Part shown: in pieces, positions 54,913 to 64,000 of the stretch
Position numbering within the stretch: position 1 is the first letter of the stretch
Layout of the letters: every line of letters starts with the position of its first letter
NCBI GenBank assembly: GCA_030220185.1
Contig: JASPKZ010005702.1
Location: 468,986 to 532,985 of the forward strand
From: Diploptera punctata
Lineage: Eukaryota; Arthropoda; Insecta; Blattodea; Blaberidae
Reading direction: 5' to 3'
Length of the DNA: 64,000 nt
The notes under the pieces: generated by a model
What the model saw: only the letters and a program-made list of their open reading frames with translations
Told to the model about the DNA's origin: nothing
The model's database searches: none
Translations under genes and position numbers: made by a program

Positions 54913-55110
54913 TCAATATCATATTCGTCTCATTAGATTAAGCTTAGGTTTAAGGCCTCTCCTGGCGCATCATTAACCATCTTCATCGCCCATCTATCAT
55001 TGGGACAGCGTAACCCCGCCTTCCAGGCGCCCCAATCTCAGAAGTGGGTTACAATACGTCAATGCCAGGAGAGAATACCTGAAATGTCGAATGTCCAATC
55101 AGGCGGCATT
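54913..55110 (+). repeat. Alternative SINE 3' module
   Basis: CTCATTAGATTAAGCTTAGG, CCTCTCCTGGCGCATCATTA, GGCGCCCCAATCTCAGAAGT and ATGCCAGGAGAG are not found in other family A copies. CCTCTCCTGGC and GCCAGGAGAG pair as an inverted repeat around the module. It runs into a TA array at 55118. Confidence 0.5.
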
Positions 55111-55111
55111 G

Positions 55112-55117
<6 letters not shown>

Positions 55118-55147
<30 letters not shown>
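55118..55147. repeat. (TA)n microsatellite
   Basis: About 15 TA units follow the alternative SINE module. Confidence 0.9.
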
Positions 55148-55150
<3 letters not shown>

Positions 55151-55439
55151 TACTCGAACTAGTGCAAATCTCACAGTTCCGCATCAAGACATCATGCCAT
55201 GAACCTCTGGGCTACAAAGTCAGAGATACATATATATAGTTTAGTCTAATATCTCCACGTGGAGGACAGGAGTGCTCCCTATTGGGAGCTGCTTAAATAC
55301 AGTAACTTAGGCTTCCACGAGCATGATGATCTTGTAGAAGATCTACAAGCCTCAAAACCATGGCCAACAACCCGGAAATCTACTACAATATCATCTTATT
55401 TAACAAAGTTTATTTATGCTTATTTCCCTGCAGATGTCA

Positions 55440-55601
55440 ACGATGGTTAGCATGTCACCTTAAATAGATATATAATAGACAACTAAGGTATTTACTTCGA
55501 TGAGAAACTTATAGTCAGATATCTGGGGCTCAAATTCCGGTTCTGGCGTCATTCTTATGTCATCATACATACATACATACATACATACACACACACACAC
55601 G

Positions 55602-55647
<46 letters not shown>

Positions 55648-55680
55648 AATGTAGAATTAACACAAATTAAAATAATATCA
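55440..55680. mobile_element. Foldback element H-related copy 3 with compound microsatellite
   Basis: GGGGCTCAAATTCCGGTTCTGGCG resembles the right arm of copies 1 and 2. A CATA, CA, then TA array (55564-55643) and GTTAAATGTAGAATTAACAC follow. The left arm is not clear, so the call rests on one arm and the microsatellite context. Confidence 0.4.
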
Positions 55681-56505
55681 GATAATTAGAAACAGAGATT
55701 TTTATTACGAGTTACTTTTTACCTCTCTTCCCAACCGTCTCAACTTAATCAGATAAGAATCGTGCACATATTTTTGCAAGTCGGATAAATTTACAGACTA
55801 GTAATTAAATATGCCGTCTTCCCATTAAGTGTACAATCCATATAACAAAAAACTAGCAAATTCACGTTTATTTTTCATTGGACTGTACTAGCAGCTGCCG
55901 AAAATTGACCCGGCTTCTTTACATTGGATGCCGGCATATATCTCTCTCTGTTCAATGTCTCTTACTTCTTGGAAATGCTTTCCCTCGTGCTTCAAACCTC
56001 CGCAACTCTTCTACCAACTTCCACCTACTTTTTTCCCCTTCAAACTTTTTTTTAGTCTCTCTTCCTTGTATTCGATAATGGACTGGAGTTACACTCTAAC
56101 GTCTAGGCCATCTGGGTCTAAAACCATCATTACACTCCATCCCTTCGGAGATGTTTGGATGCCTCAAGAAGAAATCTTTGTGAAAGCGAGTGGAAAAAAA
56201 GGAAAAATCACTGTAGAGAATACGTCATATTAAAAAAATAAAACTTTTTTCCCCCTTTATAAGGGCATCACAATGAACTGACAACTGAGGATAAATGATG
56301 CTCGGTGAACTTGGAATGAGACAAAATCCGATTCCATTGCTCACGTCTTAAAAATACTGCTCAATCCTCATTCCTCATCTTCACTGGTCACACATTTCAC
56401 ATGGATGATTTGTACAGATTGACAATTTTATCTTTCATTTGTTGGTGGGTAGTTATGATTTGATAATATCTAATATAATTATTTTTTGACGATTCCTTTA
56501 AACCA
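55681..56505. other. unassigned stretch
   Basis: A 101-codon plus frame (55928-56233) ends in KASGKKGKITVENTSY, with AATAAAAC shortly after the stop. Its Ser/Phe-rich first half looks like pyrimidine-rich non-coding DNA. No family is recognised. Confidence 0.3.
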
Positions 56506-56513
56506 GCGGTTCC

Positions 56514-56953
56514 CAGCCTTTTTCGACTCGCGTACCCCTTCCACAACGATCTTAGTTGGGCGAAGCATTGACTTTTAAATATACATACAGCAGACGTGCA
56601 TCAAATTTAATTCCGAGCAAAATGTTTAATAACCCTAAATTAACTTAACTCTTAACGGTTAAACCTACTCAGGGATTCGCGGTAAATATTAATTTATTGT
56701 TGAAATGATGTGATAAATTTCCAATGTTACACATATGTAACAAGGGGTATTATAAGGTTAATTTAAAGTAATAATAATAATAATAATAATAATTATTATT
56801 ATTATTATTATTATTATTATGATAACGTCGCAGAAATGAAGGAAAAACTAATAAGCTTAACCTCGAAATCCGCCATTACGGAAGTTTTGGCGAACCCTTG
56901 AAACATTTTGCGAACCCCCTAGGGGTTCGTGAACCACAGGTTGGGAAACGATG
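56514..56953. mobile_element. hAT-like MITE with 8-bp target duplication
   Basis: The left end CAGCGGTTCCCAGCC and the right end, inverted, CATCGTTTCCCAACC form terminal repeats of the hAT type. The flanks CTTTAAAC (56506-56513) and CTTTTAAC (56954-56961) are an 8-bp duplication with one mismatch. It has no coding capacity. The inside carries an AAT run meeting an ATT run head on (56770-56820). Confidence 0.85.
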
Positions 56954-57059
56954 CTTTTAACGATAATTAAAAACAATGTTAATATCATTAAATCATATAG
57001 AAGTCCCCTATTAACTCTTACTTTGGTCAACTTCACATTTGTGTTGTCCAAAAAATGAC

Positions 57060-57440
57060 ATCAAAATTATTCTCTGGTGTATTAGATGTTATATAAGAAA
57101 AGAGAAAATGATAAACACAGATATAAGGGGGGAGGTTACAGAGTCCCAAAAAATATTATAGAAGATAATAATTGAAGGCCGATTGATACACACTACTAGA
57201 TCATAAAAAAATGAAGACATCTTAGAAGATTACACATGGAACCTTTAGAAAACAAAATTTCTTGATTATAAGTCAAGATGCATGCAACATGTTAATCGAA
57301 TGGAGGATCACAGGATACCCAAGAAGATGTAAGCTATCAACTTGCAGGAAGAAGAAGATTAGGACTTCCACTTAAAATACTTTTGAATTGTATTTCTATT
57401 GAGGCCGAAGCAAGTCAACAAATGGCCTAAATTCGTGAAT
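57060..57440 (+). pseudogene. Non-LTR C-terminal fragment, heavily mutated
   Basis: FLDYKSRCMQHVNRMEDHRI continuing PKKM in one plus frame is the 'HVxRMxxxRIPKK' block. CATGTTAATCGAATGG and a final CTATGATAATGATGGTGATTG complete a 3' end like those of families B and D. Stops are frequent. Confidence 0.6.
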
Positions 57441-57590
57441 GCACTATGATAATGATGGTGATTGAAGACACATAAGAATAACTGACAGGATCGTTTACAG
57501 CGAACGAACTCGAACCGCTAAAAAATAATAAATAATAAAATAAAAAACTGTCAAATACATATTGGGTACGGCTCAAAAAATAACCCAAAC

Positions 57591-57593
<3 letters not shown>

Positions 57594-57640
<47 letters not shown>

Positions 57641-57641
57641 T
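57594..57641. repeat. (AAT)n microsatellite
   Basis: A pure run of about 16 units. Confidence 0.95.
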
Positions 57642-57734
57642 ATGACTTCTATTTCATTGAACTAGGATTAAAACCAGATTTAAAGTTGCATGAAGCGAGT
57701 TACAAAGTTGTTGGAAAAAACTTACAAGGTAACA

Positions 57735-58225
57735 TCATCATCAATAAGGATTAAACCCAATGGCCTGTTCCGATCTAATTATAGGTCGAATTGGCCCTTC
57801 CATCTCTTCAATGGTCTTCCCAAATATCTTCTCCCTTTTGATTTATAATTATACATTCTTCTTGGTATGCGCTGTTCATTCATTCGTAATACGTGCTGAA
57901 GATAAGCATTTTGGTAATATGTTATTCTTTCACAGAGATTAAATATATTAAGTTATGTTCTTATATCTTCGTTTTTCTTTTATCGATCATTTGGTATCCT
58001 GCTATTGCTCTCAAAATCTTCATTTCCGCAGCCTCTATTTGTTTACTATCTGCCTTTGTTAATGTCCAGGTTTCACATCCATATATAAGAGATGGGCCAA
58101 TAGTTTGTAAAATTTTAAAATAGTTTATTTTCTAGTTTTATTTAATAAAATACCTTTAATTGTGCCACATAGATAATTGAATCATTGTATTTTAGCGTGT
58201 TTATTTAAATTTCTATCATTACCTA
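57735..58225 (-). pseudogene. Family D non-LTR element, minus-strand copy
   Basis: It is the reverse complement of 22480-23010: GGATTAAACCCAATGGCC, TTGGTATGCGCTGTTCATTC, CAGGTTTCACATCCATATAT. The coding blocks (ERIPRRMYNYKSKG-like, EAAEMKILRAIAGYQ-like, CETWTL-like) are visible on the minus strand with interruptions. 5'-truncated. Confidence 0.8.
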
Positions 58226-58592
58226 CTATTATATAATAATAATAATACATTGTAAAAACAATTCCCTACATTTATACTATTCATAATTAATTTAGAGACT
58301 AAGTTGATAATGCGAAAATGTAATCTCGATGGACTAATGATTCCGGAAGTTCTTGCTTGGGTTTAAACCCGGACAGTTTTGATGGATCGTTAAGGGCGTA
58401 CAAATCTTGAGTGTAGATTCTTCTGGTAGTAAAATCGAGATCTCTGTGTTATAGATTTGAGGAACGTAAAATAAACTCAAGTCTAAGAAAAGAGGTATCT
58501 GAAGAAAAAAGCTCAAAATAGAAGTGTGACTATTTCTAAAAATTATAAGTTACCAGCACAAGGGAATCTAGATTTTTAAGATACATTACTTA
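58226..58592. other. unassigned stretch
   Basis: It is AT-rich. A possible degraded SINE head (GGGTTTAAACCCGGACAG) lies at 58359-58376. Confidence 0.35.
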
Positions 58593-59005
58593 TAAAACAG
58601 TTCCTGCTATCTGAGTCGTCCTCAATAATTTGCAGTGTTGTTTTATAGGAGGCCTTTCGATAACTTAACTGTCATCTTCTGCTTTCATTTTAGTACTGAC
58701 TGTTGGTAATTATTTTGCTGGGTGCGTTTTCATTCAGCAGGTGTTTATTTGTGGGTTCCTTGATTACTTCTAATGTTTCGATGTATCGTTTTCTCTATGT
58801 AAGATCGATAACACATTGTCTGTTGTGTTGAAATGATGTCCTGCTTCTACTATGTGTTTTGAAAAACTGGATTTACCATCATTTTTCAGCAAATCTCTGA
58901 AATGTTCATTAAATCTTGTCGTGAACTTTCTACTAGTTCTTCCAATATAAAATTGTCACAGCTATTGCAATTCAATTTATAAACTCTTTATTTTTATATA
59001 TGTTC
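58593..59005 (-). pseudogene. Penelope-like element 3' part with GIY-YIG endonuclease
   Basis: On the minus strand from about 58985: CNSCDN, a one-base shift, then FYIGRTSRKFTTRFNEHFRD, KSSFSKHIVEAGHHF and a stretch rich in Asp/Asn before a stop. CxxC before YIGxTxRxFxxRxxEH and SxFxxHxxxxGH is the layout of the endonuclease domain of Penelope-like elements, which nicks the target. The 3' untranslated part (58600-58730) is shared with the foldback at 44290-44589. The RT domain is missing. Confidence 0.82.
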
Positions 59006-59014
59006 GTTTCTTCT

Positions 59015-59017
59015 ATT

Positions 59018-59048
<31 letters not shown>

Positions 59049-59050
59049 TA
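59015..59050. repeat. (TTTA)n microsatellite
   Basis: About nine TTTA units. The stretch 59051-59574 beyond it shows nothing recognisable except TAGGCCTA at 59343-59350. Confidence 0.9.
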
Positions 59051-59574
59051 CAAGGGAAGGGCATAATAAGAATTATAATAGAAATAATGGATGACTAGAT
59101 ACCCAGTAATGGGCAAGAATTTGACGATGATGAGGGTGCACAAATAGCATCAGTTTGCTAATATTTTTATCTACTGTATTAACTGCTTATATTATGTACG
59201 CTGTGTTGCAAGTTTTTAAACTTATCAAGCAAATCTTTACAAAATCATTCCAACATTGAGTGATCAATACAATGCACTGGTATACATACAATACTTTTTA
59301 GTAAAGTAATTTACCACAGAAGAAAATAAATCACCATGGTAATAGGCCTAATATTACTTCAAAATATTTTTAGATATCTCAACTAGAAAGTTCTCTTTTA
59401 CATCTTCAAACTCATATTTTGAAAAAAAAAATCATTATAAACGTTATTTCACAATTAAAAACGCAAAACATTATTCAGATTTTCCTAATACATGGGATGC
59501 ATAAAACTCTAACACTGGCTTCTTATGCTAAGGGTCTATGGGATGTAATATATCACTGTTGTAAAAAAATACTG

Positions 59575-59650
59575 TGCACCTAGTAAAGCTGCAAAGCATA
59601 GCATGAAAATGCTAAGATTGCAGTAAAAGACGTGCCCTAGGGCAGAACAC
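59575..59650 (+). mobile_element. SINE family A, 3' end fragment
   Basis: AGTAAAGCTGCAAAGCATAG, CATGAAAATGCTAAGATTGC and GACGTGCCCTAGGGCAGAA match the last 75 bases of family A. The head and body are missing, which is unusual because LINE-type copying keeps the 3' end and loses the 5' end. Confidence 0.75.
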
Positions 59651-60294
59651 CAGAGATAGAATAAATCTAAAGTTAACGTCTTGTTTTAAATCAGTAATAT
59701 TAATAACAACATACTATTTATACCGAAATCATTCTGAAACACACAATATATGGCTTAGTAATAGGGCACTTGAAAACAAGAATAGATAAATTACATATAA
59801 CATAAATGGCTCAATTCTGGAAATGAGTGCTATTATGCATTGCAGAGACTCTTTATGTCCCAACTCCTTTCAAAAAACGTTAAACTGAAAATATATAAAA
59901 CTATTATTCTACCAGTTATATTATATGGGTGCGAAACATGGACTCTTACTTTAAGGGAGGAAAGGAGATTACAAGTATTTGAGAATAAATAATAATAATA
60001 TAATAATAATAATAATAATAATAATTTATTTTAGCTGGCAGAGTTAAGGCCATAAGGCCTTCTCTTCCACTCAACCAGCGAATAGTAAAATTATACAAAA
60101 ATTACGTACATATTACAATTTTAAGATATTAAAATACAGACTAAACAAAATACAATGATGATGGATCTAATACTAGCTAATGCTAACAAAAACATAGAAT
60201 ATAATAAAATTAAAATGATATAAAATAAAGTAAGTAGCTTCCTACATGATTATTAATAGAATGCTCTATATAGTTGTTATGTAGTTAATGTTTT

Positions 60295-61278
60295 TCATTG
60301 TGTCGAACTTAAGATATCAGTTAATTTGTATTTAAATAATGATAGCGATTGACAGTCCCTGACATGACTGGGAAGTGAGTTCCATGCTCTAGCCATAGAT
60401 ATTGTGTAAGATTCAGAGTACAGACAGGTCCTGTGTTGTGGTATCAAAAGTAAAGAAGAGTCTTGTGATCTTGTTCCTAAATTGTGATGAGCCGATAAAT
60501 GTTGAAAACGTGTTGTTAAATAAGTTGGTAAATATGTGTGCAGAATTTGGAATAGTAAGGTATGTGAATGTAAAGTTCTTCTGTCATTTAGGCGTAGCCA
60601 TGATAAGGCCTGAAATGAAGGAGACACGTGGTCATAACGACGGAGATTGAATATAAATCGAATGCACGCATTATGAGCACGCTGTAGTCTGTCAGATAGA
60701 TCAGTTGTAAGATTAGTCAGTAATATGTCGCAGTAGTCGAAGTGTGGCATTATAAGAGTCTGTACAAGTATTTGTTTTAATTTTGTAGGAAGGAAGTTTT
60801 TAAAACTATTTAGGGAGTGAAGAATTGAGAACACTTTCTTGCAGGTATTATTCACCTGGATTTTCCAGTCTAGGTGTTGGTCCATATAGATACCCAGATT
60901 TTTTACTACTGAGCTGTAGGGGATATTTTTGTCATTTAGGAGAATGGTAGGGATATTTTCGTAATTTATAATGCTTTGGATTCGCCGATGTCCTATAATT
61001 ATGCACTGTGTCTTGTCAGTATTTAGATTAAGTCCATGTTTCTTCGACCATTGGGAAATTGAGTCTAGGTCACTATTTAATTTGTCTAGTGTGTCATGTA
61101 CATCGTCAGGATGGGAGTGAATGTAAATTTGCAAATCGTCAGCGTATAGGTGATATCGACAATAGGTAAGTCTAGTGGATATATCGTTAACATAGATAGA
61201 GAACAGAAGTGGTCCTAACACTGAACCTTGTTGGACGCCACCCTTCAGTGATAGCCAGGATGGAGGAAAGTTCTGCAT
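60295..61278 (-). pseudogene. Reverse transcriptase of the CR1/Kiri-like element (327 open codons)
   Basis: The open stretch contains GGVQQGSVLGPLLFSIYVND, the catalytic LYADDLQIYIH, NTDKTQCIIIGHRR, VVKNLGIYMDQHLDWK, RAHNACIRFIFNLRRYDHVS and a C-terminal SMARAWNSLPSHVRDCQSLS. These are RT blocks 4-7, the thumb and the usual end of CR1-group proteins. The frame extends upstream without a Met (LGSYLHGRQQWYP). The first RT blocks lie further upstream in broken frames. It is the best preserved RT frame here but not a complete protein. Confidence 0.85.
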
Positions 61279-61349
61279 TGGATACCATTGCTGGCGACCA
61301 TGAAGATAGGATCCAAGCCAGTTAAACGCATTGTCCGAAAGATTCAGAG

Positions 61350-62280
61350 CGCGTAAATGTTGCTATTAATATGTCAGTGTCAACAGTGTCGAAAGCTTGT
61401 GAAGTCAAGAGTGTAAAATTTGTCATGTGGCCATGTCCATTGGCTTCCGCTATCTCGGTAAATTTAAGAAGTGCCGTACTATGCCTGTCTAAACCTGATT
61501 GGGGATAAGGGACGAACCAAAAAAGTTATGAGTGTAAGTAATCCAGTTAATGTTCATGAACCAATGCGCTCCAAGGCCTTAGATAGGACTGGGAGGATGC
61601 TGATTGGTCTAAAAGTCGTTTGTGGTGTTGGTCAAAGGTTTTAATTTTAGGGATTGGTCTGGACTATAGCTTTTTTCCAGAGTTAGGGTAAGTTGAGGTC
61701 ATAATTGAGGCATTGAATATATGGGTTAACGTTGGGAGTATGACATGGAGTATTTTCTTTAAAAAAGTCGATACTTATATTGTCTATAACCTGTGTTTTA
61801 GTTCTAATGCGGTCCAGGGATAGTTTAACGTCGATTGGCATTATATAGGAAAAAAAGAATTTCTAGGGAAGGAGTGGGTGGTGGATAGGAGAGCTCATCT
61901 ATAGTTTGTTGTTTGGTCGTAACGTTTTGTTTATGTTTAAGTGTGGCATATGATGTGAAATGTTGGTTTAGATCGTCCAGTGATATGTTAATGCTCTCTC
62001 CTTTGGTTGTCGGCTGCCGTAGGCCCATTGATCTAATACGTTTCCACATATCACTTGCATTTGTGTTTGGAATCAAGAGAACTATGAGCATACCGCAACT
62101 TAGCGTTCCTAATGTTTTGATTCGTTTTGTTTACTAAATGTCTTATATTGTCTTAAGTTAGGCGTCACTTTTGTCCCGTCTATATTTTCGAAAAGCAGCA
62201 TCCCTCTCAGCCATCAGTAGTTCGAATTTCGTGGGACATCCAGGGAGCTGGGGATTTAGTAATTCGTCTAGTCTTCAAGG
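61350..62280 (-). pseudogene. Degenerate linker and first RT blocks of the CR1/Kiri-like element
   Basis: ASDMWKRIRSMGLRQPTTKG and DLNQHFTSYATLKHKQN (61870-62060) are the linker between endonuclease and RT. TLLTSQAFDTVDTD (near 61395) is the mutated DFSKAFDTVDHD block carrying the first catalytic Asp. Frameshifts separate all three pieces. Confidence 0.7.
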
Positions 62281-62859
62281 GGGCTATGTTTGTCGTAAAG
62301 TTCTAATATCATATTGTTAAATTTAAGCAATTTTTCGTCAATTGTAATAAAGTACTTAGGAAAATTTGGGACCAAAGAAAGATGAACATAGAGGTGAATG
62401 GAGAAGACTACATAACAATGAACTACATGGTCTTTATAGGAAGCCAGAATATAATAATAACTGTTAAGTCTGTAGACTGCGATGGGCAGGACATGTTGCA
62501 CGTATGGGGAATGAAAGACTTCCATGGAGGCTTCTTGTAGGAAAGCCAGAAGGAAAACGCCCAGTTGGTAGACCAAGAATGAGATGGGAGAATAACATTA
62601 ACTAATGATTTGAGGGAAGTAGATTATACAGGGAATGATTGGAAAGCATTAGCTCAGGGATAGGGATGTATGGAGAGCTTATCATCCGCGCGGCCATGAA
62701 CCTACGGGTTCGATAGTGCCAGTGAGTAAGTAAGTAAGTATAAATTGACTTCTGGCGACAATCAGCAAGGATTTCGAGGAGAGAGACAATTAGAAATGTT
62801 ATAAGAGAAAAGGTGAAAGTGCAAACTTCCCTAGTAGAAACTATTAAAACTGCACAATT

Positions 62860-63090
62860 AAGAAGTGGTATGACGTAAGAAAGATAACGGAAGTAGATTT
62901 ATGAATGGAAATGACATGAAGGAGGAGAGGGAAAGACCAAAACTCACACGGACACAAGGAATAGTCAGAATAATGGTAGAAAGAGGCTTAATGGAACCGG
63001 AGTGGAAGAATAGAGGAATGGAGATTGACTATAGAATCTTGAATGAGCAAGGGAAGGTGTCAAAGACTTTAAAAACACGAGAATAAATAA
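62860..63090 (+). pseudogene. Non-LTR C-terminal fragment
   Basis: RPKLTRTQGIVRIMVERGLM followed by EPEWKNRGMEIDYRI is the GRPxxTW...RGL...W.NR.xW pattern, in a 61-codon plus frame. No RT motif is attached. The region up to 63514 shows nothing else. Confidence 0.45.
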
Positions 63091-63514
63091 AAAATAGCAA
63101 TTATACATTTTATTTATTTATTCATGGCGTAGGCTTTATTTACAATACATTCCGAATGAGAGCAGTAGCCTGTGTTAGACCAAAGTCAAAAGAAAAACAA
63201 AATATGATATAAATTGAAAGACGAAGAAATTGTATTGTTATTTATACTTTTCGCATCAAGTATTTATGTCGTATACATTCCAAATTAAAAAACAGATAAA
63301 AATACATAAAAGTTCTAAATGAAAATTGCATATGAACGTGGAATCTAAAATTGAAACATGTATTGCTGTAATGATGGTTAAACTAAATGATATATTTTAT
63401 ACTTTGAATTAGTTATCTTTTCACATATCTATGGCCGATTTATGCCTTGTATTTGAGTTCTGATTTAAGAGCATTCTGATTATTCAGCTTTGGTTAATTT
63501 TCATAATATAGTTA

Positions 63515-64000
63515 TACTAGCTATACCCGGCGTGCGCTGTTATCCCTAAAATAAATGAAATTAACGTGTTTTTTATATGTTTAGTTGAATAAGTGCAAGG
63601 AAAAAAATAATAATAAATTTATATTTTTTAGTAGATATTCCGTGCTGATTACCCAGTGTTGCTCGGAAATCTACTTATCCCAATCATCTTGACATAAAAG
63701 AGCTGAAATTCGAAAAGTAATGTGTTTTATGTTTAGTTAAATAAGCGCAAGGGAAAATTTATATCGTATTATATTTTTAGATACCCCGTGCTGTTTACCC
63801 GGTGTTATCCGGAATCTTAGTCATCCCGATCTTCTTGGCATTAATTAGCTGGAACTACAAAAATTAATGTACTTTTATGATAGTTAAGTAGAATGAAAAA
63901 TAATGATAAATGTATATCATAATTATTTTAAGATTCCCCGTGCTGATTACCCGGTTTGAGCCCGGGAATCTACTTATCTCGATCTTCCTGCACTAATAAG
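63515..64000 (+). repeat. Repeat X copy with three tandem 150-bp modules (runs off the window)
   Basis: It starts at CTAGCTATACCCGGCGTGCG. Three successive modules each hold a GTGTTTTATGTTTAGTTAAATAAG-type start (about 63564, 63719, 63863) and a CCGTGCTGATTACCCGGT...GGAATCTACTTATC core. The copy at 7955-8530 has a single module. It is non-coding and the element continues past the end. Confidence 0.75.

Larger units (their letters stand above)
59990..62345 (-). mobile_element. CR1/Kiri-like non-LTR retrotransposon, 5'-truncated, nested in RTE1
   Basis: On the minus strand the element runs from the region before RT (ELLMAERDAAFRKYRRDK near 62170-62230) through RT to a 3' end AAGGCCTTATGGCCTTAACT, TGCCAGCTAAAATAAATT, then ATT repeats. 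The small hairpin AAGGCC/GGCCTT plus microsatellite-like tail is typical of CR1/L2/Kiri-type elements. No endonuclease is present. The region 61380-62150 has several indels. Confidence 0.82.
59800..62740 (+). mobile_element. RTE1 3' copy split by a nested CR1/Kiri-like element
   Basis: RTE1 plus-strand sequence runs from TGGCTCAATTCTGGAAATG (59805) through the CETWTLTLREERR block to GAGAATAAA at 59989. It resumes at 62346 with AATAAAGTACTTAGGAAAAT and goes to the AGTAAGTAAGTA tail at 62740. AATAAA at 59984-59989 and 62346-62351 is shared and marks the target duplication. Without the insert the frame would have few indels, so this RTE1 copy is fairly young. Confidence 0.88.

Noticed and set aside
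1928..59350. TAGGCCTA as cloning-site or vector residue (contains the AGGCCT restriction site)
   Set aside because: Sites are scattered with different flanks and no vector sequence, so a technical origin does not fit.
63515..64000. CRISPR array because of regular repeats
   Set aside because: The repeats are about 150 bp, adjoin without unique spacers, diverge strongly and lie in animal DNA.

Overview
The window reads as repeat-dense, AT-rich animal DNA, most likely from an insect with a large genome. I see no operons, no bacterial-type genes and no confidently recognisable intact host gene. The dominant non-LTR family (called RTE1 here) and the tRNA-derived SINEs recall what I know of cockroach and termite genomes. 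That placement is an inference from memory, not a search result.

Almost everything that can be named is a mobile element or its remains. (1) RTE1 is an APE-type non-LTR retrotransposon. One near-complete but frameshifted copy lies at 4446-7727, and about 18 truncated 3' fragments are scattered through the window, most on the minus strand. (2) Several other non-LTR families are present as RT or C-terminal fragments: family B (21355-22090, 33235-34960), C (40078-42870), D (22480-23020, 57735-58225), an RNase H fragment (8655-9180), and a CR1/Kiri-like element with a 327-codon RT frame (59990-62345). (3) Penelope-like remnants with GIY-YIG endonuclease motifs lie at 2240-2900 and 58593-59005, with a related 300-bp foldback at 44290-44589. 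(4) DNA transposons have clear ends: three pogo-like elements (30826-31580, 37521-38799, 40940-42686), one piggyBac-like element with TTAA sites (27256-28456) and one hAT-like MITE (56514-56953). (5) Many tRNA-headed SINEs belong to at least seven head types, several with target-site duplications. (6) Long microsatellites, mainly AAT/ATT, TA, GA/CT and GT, often sit at element ends.

The nesting gives a relative history. A pogo-like element split a family C retrotransposon at a TA site. The Kiri-like element split an RTE1 copy (AATAAA duplication). A Penelope-derived foldback split another RTE1 copy (13-bp duplication). A SINE sits in an RTE1 fragment (11-bp duplication), and a short deleted LINE derivative interrupts a family B RT.

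The most unusual signals are these. The palindrome TAGGCCTA occurs 17 times, mostly outside named elements. Three DNA transposons each lost their catalytic core but kept DNA-binding or acidic N-terminal and zinc-finger C-terminal pieces. A foldback family carries a tRNA-like B box on both strands and ends in microsatellites. One SINE has a swapped 3' half. Two unrecognised open frames (around 53483-53815 and 864-1094) are the only weak candidates for host coding sequence. Most coding calls are broken, so they are listed as pseudogenes.
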